A stretch of DNA of 11,825 bases from Verrucomicrobia bacterium UBA740 (GCA_002298665.1 DBKW01000055.1:1-11825); one strand, 5' to 3'; counted from the first letter of the stretch, positions 1-6,985 are shown. Numbers and translations are program-made. The notes: generated by a model not told the origin, from the letters alone.

Positions 1-122
1 GCAGGGGACTGCGGCCCCTACCGTGGGTTGGGGGGGCATGGTCCGGTGCGTGTGGGGCGTAGGCGTGTTCCGCCGCGCAACATCCCCCCTCCAACGGTAG
101 GGGCGGCAGTCCCCTGCCGCCC
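1..122. repeat. Inverted pair of REP-like palindromic elements
   Basis: Bases 1-24 and 94-117 are inverted copies of each other, matching at 23 of 24 positions (only base 13 differs), with 69 bp between them. The similarity continues weakly inward through a G-run at 30-36 and a C-run at 84-89. The right copy also forms its own hairpin: GGGCGGCAG (101-109), loop TCCC, CTGCCGCCC (114-122), a perfect 9-bp stem. The left copy begins to show the same internal palindrome but is cut by the window edge. No open frame or transposase is present, so this looks like a BIME/REP-type or MITE-like non-coding repeat. It lies 110-230 nt beyond the cstA stop and could stabilise or end that transcript, which is inference. 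Confidence 0.7.
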
Positions 123-231
123 GCACGGTATTGGCCGGGGAGAACATGGAGAGAGGCGCGTTCTACCCGGTCCTCCTGTCCCGGTCGTCCCGCCGCACGG
201 GCGTGGAGACTGGGGAGTTTCAGACCGGAGG
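123..231. other. Non-coding spacer between repeat and cstA
   Basis: There is no supportable gene here. The segment is GC-rich and lies downstream of cstA on the minus strand. Only minor inverted repeats are visible, such as CCCG/CGGG at 189-201, and none is followed by a U-tract on the minus strand. Confidence 0.5.
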
Positions 232-243
232 TCAGGCCTCCGG
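225..243 (-). terminator. Hairpin spanning the cstA stop codon (possible terminator)
   Basis: CCGGAGG (225-231) and CCTCCGG (237-243) form a perfect 7-bp stem with a 5-nt loop that contains the cstA TGA. No T-run follows on the minus strand, so this is not a textbook intrinsic terminator. It may protect the 3' end of the mRNA or slow release at the stop codon. Confidence 0.3.
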
Positions 244-1713
244 GTTAGGCATGCGGCCGCGGCGGATGACGTAGGCCGCGAAGACGAGCGCGACGAGGAG
301 GGAGAGTCCGATCGAGACGGAGAGGGGAAGTCCACCCGGGATGAGGCCGTGGGGCTGGCCCTTGTCCGCCGAGGTCCAGAGGATGAAGGTGGTCACGACG
401 CTTGTCATGAACATGCCGGGGATGAGCGTCACGAGCGCGGCGCATTTGCGTCCGCCGCGCAGGAGCCAGACGGTGCAGGCCATGAGGGTGGTGGCGGACA
501 TCACCTGGTTGCCCCAGGCGAAGTAGTTCCAGATGTGGGCGAAGGTCTCGGCGCTCTTGTCGCTCCAGTGGAGGCAGAGGGAGACGAGGGCGATCAGGGG
601 CAGGCAGACAAGGATGCGCGGCAGAATTTTCTTCTGGGGAATGCCGAGGATTTCCGCCAGGCTCATCCGGGCGCTGCGCAGGCCGGTGTCGCCGCTCGTG
701 ACGGCGAGGACCACGATGGCGAAGACCGTCACGCCGCCCATCCAGGGTCCGAGCAGCCAGGTCGTGACGCGCCCGAGGACGTCCGCCGGGGCGAGGTAGA
801 GGGTGGCGGGGTCCTTGTTGTACATGGCCAGCGCCGCGGCGGCCCAGATCATGGCGATGACGCCTTCGGCGATCATCATGCCGTAGTAGGTCGTGCGCGC
901 CTCGCGTTCGCTGCGCATGGTGCGCGCCACGATGGGGCTCTGGGTCGCGTGGAAGCCGCTGATGATGCCGCAGGCGATGGTGACGAAGAGGAGCGGGAAG
1001 AGCGGGCTGCGTCCGCCGGCGTCGAAGACTTCCGCGCGGTACTTCAGGAAGGCGGGGCTTTCCTGGAGGAGTTCGGGCGACTGGACGCCCACGACGACCA
1101 GGGCCACACACATGGCAAGCGAACCGACGATGAGAAGTCCGCCGAAGTAGGGGTAGATTGCGCCGATGATCTTGTCGACGGGGAAGAGCGTGGCGACGAT
1201 GTAGTAGACGAAGATGGCGACCGCCATGGCGGTGAAAAGCGGCACCGACGGGAACACCGTGCGGTCGATGAGACTGGCGGGGATGTTGATGAAGACGGCC
1301 ACCATCAGGATCAGAAGGAAGATGAGCGCCACGGAGAACACCGCCGCATAGACCTTGCCCAGCAAGGTAGCGACAATCGTCGGCAGGTTCGCGCCCTTCA
1401 TGCGCAGAGAGATGAACCCGCTGACGAAATCGTGCACCGCGCCCATGAAGACGCAACCGACGGGGATGATCAGCAGGGCGACCTTGCCGAACTTGATGCC
1501 CGCGATCACGCCGATGACCGGCCCGACGCCGGCGATGTTCAGCAGCTGGATGAGCATGTTCTTCCACTTCGGCAGCGGGACGTAATCGACGCCGTCGGCC
1601 TGGGCGAGGGCCGGGGTGGGACGGTCGTCCGGGCGCAGGATGCGCTCGACGAAACGGCCGTAGATGAAATAGCCGAGGATCAGAAAGATCAGTCCGCCAA
1701 TAAACCAGCTCAT
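232..1713 (-). CDS. cstA: CstA-family carbon starvation transporter (short form)
   Basis: This is a 493-residue polytopic inner-membrane protein of the CstA family, whose characterised members import pyruvate or peptides when carbon is scarce. Visible family signatures are RPTPA plus DGVDYVP (31-46), the IAGVGP loop (60-65), GAVHDF (91-96), SGFHATQSP (252-260), TSGDTGLRSAR (339-349) and WGNQ (400-403). About a dozen hydrophobic segments are present, the first at 4-18. The short length matches the ~480-residue branch rather than the ~700-residue E. coli type. The ATG at 1713 is preceded by AAAGGA about 6 nt upstream. It is the last gene of the minus-strand unit, 33 nt after folP. It may be co-transcribed, but it does not share the ATGA coupling of the upstream genes. 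The family call is firm; the substrate is unknown. Confidence 0.93.
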   Translation of the reverse strand: MSWFIGGLIFLILGYFIYGRFVERILRPDDRPTPALAQADGVDYVPLPKWKNMLIQLLNIAGVGPVIGVIAGIKFGKVALLIIPVGCVFMGAVHDFVSGFISLRMKGANLPTIVATLLGKVYAAVFSVALIFLLILMVAVFINIPASLIDRTVFPSVPLFTAMAVAIFVYYIVATLFPVDKIIGAIYPYFGGLLIVGSLAMCVALVVVGVQSPELLQESPAFLKYRAEVFDAGGRSPLFPLLFVTIACGIISGFHATQSPIVARTMRSEREARTTYYGMMIAEGVIAMIWAAAALAMYNKDPATLYLAPADVLGRVTTWLLGPWMGGVTVFAIVVLAVTSGDTGLRSARMSLAEILGIPQKKILPRILVCLPLIALVSLCLHWSDKSAETFAHIWNYFAWGNQVMSATTLMACTVWLLRGGRKCAALVTLIPGMFMTSVVTTFILWTSADKGQPHGLIPGGLPLSVSIGLSLLVALVFAAYVIRRGRMPNPEA

Positions 1714-1730
1714 GGAATGTCCTTTGTGTT

Positions 1731-1758
1731 ATTTGGATTTCAATATTCAGATTTCAAT
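1731..1758. repeat. 14-bp tandem duplication at the folP 3' end
   Basis: Bases 1731-1744 and 1745-1758 are two adjacent 14-mers identical at 12 positions, both ending in GATTTCAAT. The second contains the last three codons and the stop of folP, and the first lies in the folP-cstA gap. It appears to be a small tandem duplication of the gene end with no evident function. Confidence 0.6.
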
Positions 1759-2493
1759 CGCTTGCGACGAAAGAGGATTCGCCTCCAGGGCCGCGACGAC
1801 CTTGAGGGCCTGGACGGTCTCGGCCACGTCGTGCACGCGCACGACCTGCGCGCCGTGGAAGGCGCACCAGACGGCGAGGCCCAGATTGCCGCCGAGGTTC
1901 TTGCCGGTCCGCTTCTCGCCGGTGAGTTTCTTGACGAGGCGCTTGCGGCTGGCGCCCACGAGGACGCGTCCGCGGCGCGCGAAGGCCGGAATCCGGTGCA
2001 GGAGCGCCACATCCTCCTCGCGCGTTGTGCCGAAGCCGATCATGGGGTCGAGGTAGAGGCGGTCCCTGTAGGGCGCGAGATCGAGCCGCGCATCGTCGAG
2101 GCAGGTCCACGGCAGGACGAGTTCGGCCCGGGGATGGCGATCGAGGAGCGCAAGCATCGCGGGCACCGGCTCCGGGTAGACGCAATTCAGGATCGTGGCA
2201 CCGCAGTCGAGCGCGAACGCCGCGGTCTCGGGGTGGTAGGTATCCACCGAAACGGGCACCGGCGACGTGGACGCGAAGGGCTCGAGAACGGGGCGCAGGC
2301 GCTCGATTTCGCGTTCCGCCGTCAGGGGCGTCGCGCCGGGGCGGGTGGATTCCGCGCCGAAGTCCAGGATCGCCGCGCCTTCGGCGACCGCGTTGTGCGC
2401 ACGGCGGAGGGCTTCTTCGGGGCGATAGTAGAGTCCACCGTCCGAGAACGAGTCGGGCGTGACGTTCACAATGGCCATGACGTTGCAGATCAT
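1747..2493 (-). CDS. folP: Dihydropteroate synthase, sequence-divergent
   Basis: A 248-residue TIM-barrel enzyme expected to join p-aminobenzoate to hydroxymethyl-dihydropterin diphosphate in folate synthesis (cytoplasm). Visible motifs are VNVTPDSFSDGG (9-20), AEST-RPG (47-53), VSVDTY (81-86), GFG (153-155), GASRKR (180-185) and VRVHDV (218-223). The residues matching the known pterin, pABA and phosphate contacts (T50, R51, D84, N103, D149, K184, R219, H221) are all present. It is odd in three places: the usual N-D-V-x-G reads NCVYP, the usual MHM-G-P strand is replaced by LPWTCLD, and DPGIGF reads DPMIGF. It is also about 30 residues shorter than typical FolP. The ATG overlaps the dus stop (ATGA), with GAAGGA 12 nt upstream; an in-frame ATG at residue 6 is an alternative start. 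Proximity of dus and folate genes is also known in Bacillus. A pterin-binding paralogue with another role is possible but less likely. Confidence 0.85.
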   Translation of the reverse strand: MICNVMAIVNVTPDSFSDGGLYYRPEEALRRAHNAVAEGAAILDFGAESTRPGATPLTAEREIERLRPVLEPFASTSPVPVSVDTYHPETAAFALDCGATILNCVYPEPVPAMLALLDRHPRAELVLPWTCLDDARLDLAPYRDRLYLDPMIGFGTTREEDVALLHRIPAFARRGRVLVGASRKRLVKKLTGEKRTGKNLGGNLGLAVWCAFHGAQVVRVHDVAETVQALKVVAALEANPLSSQAIEI

Positions 2494-3440
2494 GTCTGTT
2501 CGAATTCCTTCAGGATGGAGTAGATTTCGTCGAGCGTGCGCACCGCGTTGAGGCGCGCGCGCAATTTCGCCGCACCGGGGCGGCCGTTGAAATAGCGGAA
2601 AAGATGGGTATGCATCTTGATCGCGGCGTAACCGTCGAGGCGCGGCAGGGGTTCCGCGGGGAAATGCTCCACGAGCTGCCGGTGGAAGGCGAGAATGAGC
2701 TCGAGGTGGCGCCGGGCGCGCGTCGCCGGGTCCGGCGGGGCGACGGGGAGTCCCTTCAGGCGCGCGAAGATGTCGGGGTCGGGCAAGGCGGCGCGTCCGA
2801 TCAGGATGCCGGCGACGCCCGTCTGGGCCATCGCCTTCGCGGTGGCGGCGTCGACGACCGAGCCGTTGCCGACGACGGGGATGGACGCGGCCTCAACGAC
2901 GCGCGCCAGGGTATCGAGGTGGACGGGCCCGCCGTGGCACTGGCTCGTGTAGCGCGCGTGCAGGAGAAGTCCGCGGGCGCCGGCCTTTTCGGCGAGCGAG
3001 AGGATCTCGAAGATGCTCGTGTCGCCGGGATGCGGCCCCAGGCGTGTCTTCAGCGTGACGGGCAAGGTCGTGTTCGAAACCATGGCCTCGAGGAGACGCG
3101 CAATCTTCGGCGGGTCTTCCATCAGTTTGGAGCCTGCGCCTGCGCGCGTCACCGTCCGCATGGGACAGCCCGCGTTCAGATTGATTTCGGTGAAGCGCCC
3201 GAGGTCCGTAATGTACTTCGTCGCGTAGGCGACGTCGTGCGCGTCGGCGCCGAAGATCTGGCACGCGACGGGGCCTTCGCCCGGGAGGAGCTCGAGCAGG
3301 CGCCGCGTGGGGGCGTGGCCGTGGGCGAGCGCCGCGGCGCTCACCATCTCGGTATAGGTCGCGTCCGCCCCGCCCTGCCGGCAGAGGAGTCGAAACGGCG
3401 CGTCGGTAAAGTCCGCCAAGGGCGCGAGAAGGTAGTTCAT
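2490..3440 (-). CDS. dus: tRNA-dihydrouridine synthase
   Basis: A 316-residue FMN-dependent enzyme that reduces specific uridines in the D-loop of tRNA to dihydrouridine using NADPH. The N-terminal LAPLADFTDAPFR is the FMN-binding opening of the family. NLNAGCP carries the catalytic cysteine C92, followed by GAGSKLM (101-107). K131 in TLKTRLG and H161 in LHAR are the conserved FMN and substrate contacts. GNGSV (191-195) and GILIGRAAL (211-219) form the phosphate-binding loops. The C-terminal helical tRNA-binding domain follows from about residue 240. The frame stays open upstream to 4109, but family alignment and the ATGA overlap with the preceding gene fix the start at 3440. The stop overlaps the folP start in the same way. 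Which uridine it modifies (DusA, DusB or DusC type) cannot be told by eye. Confidence 0.95.
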   Translation of the reverse strand: MNYLLAPLADFTDAPFRLLCRQGGADATYTEMVSAAALAHGHAPTRRLLELLPGEGPVACQIFGADAHDVAYATKYITDLGRFTEINLNAGCPMRTVTRAGAGSKLMEDPPKIARLLEAMVSNTTLPVTLKTRLGPHPGDTSIFEILSLAEKAGARGLLLHARYTSQCHGGPVHLDTLARVVEAASIPVVGNGSVVDAATAKAMAQTGVAGILIGRAALPDPDIFARLKGLPVAPPDPATRARRHLELILAFHRQLVEHFPAEPLPRLDGYAAIKMHTHLFRYFNGRPGAAKLRARLNAVRTLDEIYSILKEFEQT

Positions 3441-5038
3441 TCGGCGGTTTTCCCGGACGCGGGGGTCTGCGCCGGCGCGGGCGGTTTCGCGAACAGCCTG
3501 GAAAGGAGCTCGGGGGTCAATACGGGGTCGGAGTACGGTGCGGCGGCGTCCACGACGGCGAAGCTCACGAAACTCGGCGCGCTCCAGCGCGTGCCCTTCC
3601 CGCGCGTGTAGACGGCGATGTCCACGTGGTTTGTCGGCGTCATCAGGTCGCGCCGGAGCACAACGCGCGCCGTATCCGTCCCGAGGTGCGTCAGTTGCGC
3701 GGCGCGCCGGTCGTCCTGCACGACCGCGAAGCGATACTCCTCGCCGCCCGCGGCGGTGATGATGAACGTCCGCTGGGGTGAATCGATGCGCAGGACGGCG
3801 GCCCATGCGCAGGGAGTGGCGTAAGTGAGCTCGGGCCATTCGCCTTCGCCGCCCGTGTCCAGGCCCGAGACGTTCGCGACGAGGGCGACGGGCGGGAGCG
3901 CCTCGACGGTCAGCGCCGCGGCGGAAGCCGCCAGGCGGGCGGTGTCGAGTCCGTTCGGCGGGAAAGCGGAGGGATTGGCCTTGGCGGTGAAGTAGTCCTC
4001 CGGCCGCGGGGCCGTCTTCAGCGCACCGCGCATCAACATCTGCAGGACCGGCGCCCACAGGCCGCGGCGAACGATTTCCGCGCGGACCGCCGGCTTGAGG
4101 GAACGCCAAACGAGAAGCGCCGCCCGCAAATAATATTGATCAGACCAACTGCGGCCCTGTGAGACGAGCCAATAGGGGGTTGTCGAGGCGAAGACGTTGC
4201 CGTTCGTGCCCAGCGGCGGATAGTCGAACGCCGCGGGGTAGACCCAGAACTGGTTGGAGAGATAGAACGCCTGCATCAGCGGCAAGCGCCGCGTCTCGCC
4301 CGTCATCATCGCGCGCGGCAGGGACCGCCAGAGGGGCCCCACCGTCATCGCACGGCTCGCGTTGCCGATCACCGGGTAGGGATAGGCCGTGTTGGGGAAG
4401 TCCAGATCCATGCCGCGCTGGCGGCCGTCCAAGTCGAAGCCAATCGGGGTCAGACCCGGCCAGTTTGTCATCACGAGCGTGGAGTGGCCGCCGTCGCGAT
4501 TCACATAGAGGAGCCCCGCGTAGGGGAGGGACGAAGGTTCCGCCCATTGCACGAGCGCATTGAAGCAGCCTCGCTCGAAGTCCCACGCCAGATTGGGGGC
4601 GCCCAGCACGAGCGGCTTGCCCGCCACGCCGATCGCCGGGGCCACCGCGAGCGGACCCGTGAAGATGGGTCGGTCGCGGATGGAATCGGCATAATCGAGC
4701 AGTTCCTTGAAGCGGGGCAATTGCGCGATCTTCTTGAAGTCCGCATCCTTGCGCATCTTTTCGACGTCGCGGAACCCGAGGTCGATCGCCTTTTCAAGTT
4801 CGTCCAGCGCGGGGGCCGGGTCTTTGGCGTAGGCGAGCGAACAGGCGAGGTTGTAGTGCCAGATAGGGTCGTCGGGCAGGAGCGCGATGCCCTTCTTGCA
4901 GGTTTCCACGCGCGTTTCAATGTCGTTCGTGAGCAAGGCCGAACGAAACCGCTTGCACAGGGCCTCGTGCACGGGCTGGCGCGCGGGATAGTCCCAGACG
5001 GTCAGCAGACCGAGGAAAAGCGCACACAGAATATTCAT
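3437..5038 (-). CDS. Secreted TPR-containing protein of unknown function
   Basis: I do not recognise this 533-residue protein as a named family. Residues 1-14 (MNILCALFLGLLTV) form a short hydrophobic N-terminus, probably a signal peptide or anchor. Residues 45-120 look like tetratricopeptide repeats: a PDDPIWHYNLACSLAY helix pair, then LDELEKAIDLGF and the terminal FKKIAQLPRFKELL often seen at the end of TPR arrays. The remaining ~400 residues are rich in aromatics, Gly and Pro (e.g. YPYPVIGNASRA, 220-230; FWVYPAAFDYPPLG, 264-277). They end in a predicted beta-rich region (412-500) containing RTFIITAAGGEEYRF and APSFVSF, then a Pro/Ala-rich tail. The ATG overlaps the upstream GYF gene stop (ATGA), with GAGG 8 nt before it. 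Its own stop overlaps dus. An exported protein locked to two GYF_2 proteins suggests a shared envelope or assembly role, but this is only context. Confidence 0.82.
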   Translation of the reverse strand: MNILCALFLGLLTVWDYPARQPVHEALCKRFRSALLTNDIETRVETCKKGIALLPDDPIWHYNLACSLAYAKDPAPALDELEKAIDLGFRDVEKMRKDADFKKIAQLPRFKELLDYADSIRDRPIFTGPLAVAPAIGVAGKPLVLGAPNLAWDFERGCFNALVQWAEPSSLPYAGLLYVNRDGGHSTLVMTNWPGLTPIGFDLDGRQRGMDLDFPNTAYPYPVIGNASRAMTVGPLWRSLPRAMMTGETRRLPLMQAFYLSNQFWVYPAAFDYPPLGTNGNVFASTTPYWLVSQGRSWSDQYYLRAALLVWRSLKPAVRAEIVRRGLWAPVLQMLMRGALKTAPRPEDYFTAKANPSAFPPNGLDTARLAASAAALTVEALPPVALVANVSGLDTGGEGEWPELTYATPCAWAAVLRIDSPQRTFIITAAGGEEYRFAVVQDDRRAAQLTHLGTDTARVVLRRDLMTPTNHVDIAVYTRGKGTRWSAPSFVSFAVVDAAAPYSDPVLTPELLSRLFAKPPAPAQTPASGKTAE

Positions 5039-6333
5039 TTGCCGAACCTCATCCAGTTGGGGAGCTTCACCATGCGGGCTTCGCGGCTCTGGTTCGTGGC
5101 GAGCGTCTCGGTCGTGCCGATGGATGGCGACTCGAGCGCCGCCAGACGCGTCATGAGCGTCTGCTGGCGCAAAGCCTGCTGCTGGCGCATGGCCTCGTTG
5201 CGCTGCCGCTCGGACAGCAGTTCCTGTTCGCGCAGTTGCAGTTTTTCGCGCAATTCCTGCGCCTCGGCGCGCAACTGGGCGACATCCTTGGCGCCTTCGG
5301 CCTGGCGCTGGAGTTCGTTCACGCGCCGGTTGAAATCATTCGTCAGTTCCTGGACCTTCATCTCGTAAAGGCGCGCCGATTTCTCGCTCGTCTGGCGGAG
5401 CGTCTTGAGTTCTTCGCGCAACTGCGCCGTACGCGGGTCTTCCGGACGGTTCGCGAGTGCGCGCCGGGTCATTTCCTCGATATCCGCCCCGGCGCACTTG
5501 AGCAATTCCCGCCGTCGCTGGCCCAGCCGGTCGATGCGCTCTTCCGCACGCCGCTTGAATTCCGCCAGTTCCTTCTTTTCCGCCTCGACGACCGCGTCGA
5601 TTTCGTTCACCTCGGCGGTCATGAGTCCGTAAACGGCTGCCTGTATATCCGCGATTTCCGCGGCGGTTTCGGGCAGGCGGCGCAGTTCGGCTTCCAGCGC
5701 GACGATCTGCTCGTGCATTTTCGCTTCGCGGGAATTGGCTTCGCGCGCCAGCGCCTGCATGCGCTCCGCCTGCTCCTTTTCGCGCGCCGCGGACGCCTGG
5801 GCGGCGTTGTCCAGGCGCTGCTGCAAATCCATCGTGTGCCGGCGCTCTTCGGCCAGGAGCCCCTCAAGCTCCTTGACGCGCGTTTCGTCCACGACCTTCT
5901 TCTCCACAATGCGCTCGACGACGCGCTCGACCGACGCAGGCGGCTCGGCGGGCGCCGCTTCAGCCGACGGGTCCGCGGGCGCGCCATTCTGTCCGGGCGC
6001 GGCCGCCATCTCGGGCGCAGGCGCGGCGACAGCCTCCTCGAAGGGCGGGCGCGTTTCAATGAGCGTAGCCGACGCCGGGAGGCGTCCCGAGGCCAAGAGC
6101 GCTTCCGCCGCTTTCCTGTTGAAGGGACCGCGCGGCAGACCGTCCCCGAGATCTATAGAAAAGCGCATGTCCAGAAAAGGGACGTCTTCCACGCGCCGCC
6201 AGACGATCTGGTCGCTCGAGATCTCTTGTCCCGGCTGGATGCGCCCCATCTGCGCCCACTCGACAAGGCGTTCGCGGGGTTCGGGCCCGAAAGTTTCATC
6301 TTGCGTCCGCAAATACCAGGCTTGATCGTTCAT
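5035..6333 (-). CDS. GYF_2-domain protein with long coiled coil
   Basis: A 432-residue protein with no signal peptide or membrane span, so probably cytoplasmic. Residues 5-55 are a GYF_2-type domain (W6-Y7, G16-P17, L23, W26, G30, I32, W45). A second, shorter copy lies at 65-95 around RGPFNR. GYF folds usually bind proline-rich peptides. A Pro/Ala-rich linker (96-133) leads to an alternating VERVVERIVEKKV segment (135-147), then a long heptad-rich coiled coil to about residue 400, with breaks near 221-240 and 296-302. The tail (401-432) is basic and Ser/Thr-rich. It is a paralogue of the adjacent upstream gene, sharing GPFNR and the V-E-K/R repeat. Its SD, AGGAG, ends 6 nt before the ATG and lies in the last codons of that gene. 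The cellular role is unknown; structural scaffold or adaptor is the best guess. Confidence 0.85.
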   Translation of the reverse strand: MNDQAWYLRTQDETFGPEPRERLVEWAQMGRIQPGQEISSDQIVWRRVEDVPFLDMRFSIDLGDGLPRGPFNRKAAEALLASGRLPASATLIETRPPFEEAVAAPAPEMAAAPGQNGAPADPSAEAAPAEPPASVERVVERIVEKKVVDETRVKELEGLLAEERRHTMDLQQRLDNAAQASAAREKEQAERMQALAREANSREAKMHEQIVALEAELRRLPETAAEIADIQAAVYGLMTAEVNEIDAVVEAEKKELAEFKRRAEERIDRLGQRRRELLKCAGADIEEMTRRALANRPEDPRTAQLREELKTLRQTSEKSARLYEMKVQELTNDFNRRVNELQRQAEGAKDVAQLRAEAQELREKLQLREQELLSERQRNEAMRQQQALRQQTLMTRLAALESPSIGTTETLATNQSREARMVKLPNWMRFGK

Positions 6334-6346
6334 TTTTTTCTCCTGC
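6330..6346 (-). promoter_or_regulatory. Combined SD, A7 heptamer and ATGA coupling site
   Basis: On the minus strand the end of the upstream GYF gene reads AGG AGA AAA AAA TGA. The AGGAG is an SD for the downstream ATG, 6 nt away, and that ATG overlaps the TGA. The seven A residues are also phased as a canonical -1 slippery heptamer (A AAA AAA, codons AGA-AAA-AAA). The stop follows directly and the downstream gene lies in the -1 frame. Re-initiation is certain to be possible; frameshifting is a hypothesis. Confidence 0.55.
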
Positions 6347-6944
6347 TGAAGATGTTCGCGAGCCCCGAGGGATCCTGCCGGCGCACGACTTGCGCCAATT
6401 CGCGCGCCGCGGCCGCTTCAAGCGCCGCGAGACGTGCGCGGTCCACGGAGGGGAAAAGGGCGCCGGAAGGCGGCGGGAATTCGGCATCCGTGGCGGGACT
6501 TTCGTCCTCGACGAGCGCCGCACGCGGCGGGGGTTCAACCTCGATGATGCGCTCCACCACCTTCTCGACCGGGACTTCTACGCGCTTCTCCACTATCTTC
6601 TCGACCACCTTCTCGACGACGATTGGCTCGGGGTCTTTGTCTATCGGCAGGAAGTGGCGGCGATAGATATTCGCCTGCGGGGGGATTTCGCCGGCCGCGG
6701 CGAGACGCGACACGACGGCGCGGTTGAAGGGACCGAAGAACTTGCCCGGTTCCGCCTCGACGACCCAATGCATCTCCAGCTCGGGCATCAACTGCGCGGG
6801 AATCCACTGGCGCCTGTCGCGCGACACGAAACCGGACGGGTCGACACGCCCTTCTCGCGACCACTCTTTCAAGGTCTCGCGGTCCGCCGGACCATACACC
6901 TTACCATCCGCTGAACGGACATACCATTCTTTTTCTGCGTTCAT
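6330..6944 (-). CDS. GYF_2-domain protein, first gene of the operon
   Basis: A 204-residue, apparently cytoplasmic protein with two GYF_2-like modules. Residues 5-56 show W7-Y8, G18-P19, L25, W28, G32, V34 and W47. Residues 59-101 show W60, G71-P72, FNR and G85. Next comes a strongly alternating repeat (108-136: VVEKVVEKIVEK, then VPVEKVVERIIEV), a Pro-rich stretch (137-160) and a basic Ala-rich helix (165-190). It ends in FSRRKK. The same module order opens the adjacent 432-residue protein, so the pair arose by duplication; this copy lacks the long coiled coil. There is no SD before the ATG at 6944. An extended -10 ends 8 nt upstream, pointing to a leaderless message. Function is not known; peptide-binding adaptor is inferred from the GYF fold. 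Confidence 0.82.
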   Translation of the reverse strand: MNAEKEWYVRSADGKVYGPADRETLKEWSREGRVDPSGFVSRDRRQWIPAQLMPELEMHWVVEAEPGKFFGPFNRAVVSRLAAAGEIPPQANIYRRHFLPIDKDPEPIVVEKVVEKIVEKRVEVPVEKVVERIIEVEPPPRAALVEDESPATDAEFPPPSGALFPSVDRARLAALEAAAARELAQVVRRQDPSGLANIFSRRKK

Positions 6945-6952
6945 CGTCTAAT

Positions 6953-6961
6953 ATTATAGCA
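6953..6961 (-). promoter_or_regulatory. Extended -10 promoter for the GYF/dus/folP operon
   Basis: The minus strand reads TGCTATAAT, a consensus -10 hexamer (6958 to 6953) with the TGn extension. Eight bases separate it from the ATG at 6944, so transcription should start at or within 1-2 nt of the start codon. The -35 position gives only TACCAA, so the TGn motif probably carries recognition. Confidence 0.72.
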
Positions 6962-6976
6962 AAACCAGGCGTGTTT

Positions 6977-6985
6977 TGGTATAAT
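6977..6985 (+). promoter_or_regulatory. Extended -10 promoter for tcdA-crcB
   Basis: The plus strand reads TGGTATAAT, a consensus -10 (6980-6985) with TGn extension, only 7 nt (CTAAGAC) before the tcdA ATG. No SD is present, so the message is predicted leaderless. The -35 zone (about 6957-6962, TAGCAA) is poor and overlaps the opposing -10. Confidence 0.72.

Noticed and set aside
25..93. G-quadruplex or small gene between the left-edge repeat arms
   Set aside because: There is one long G-run but not four evenly spaced runs on one strand, and no credible short reading frame with an SD.
28..2523. An 831-codon open frame on the plus strand
   Set aside because: It runs antisense to cstA and folP, both with clear family motifs. 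Its product is dominated by D, E, R, H and G without domains, the usual mirror of GC-rich coding sequence.
3441..4109. N-terminal extension of Dus (539 residues in total)
   Set aside because: The extra 223 residues are Arg/Gly/Pro-rich out-of-frame reading of the TPR gene. Dus proteins start where the ATG at 3440 lies, and that ATG overlaps the upstream stop.
5236..6666. A 476-codon plus-strand open frame opposite the GYF genes
   Set aside because: It has no SD and a composition of Arg/Phe/Leu runs mirroring the coiled-coil codons; it is a shadow of the real minus-strand genes.
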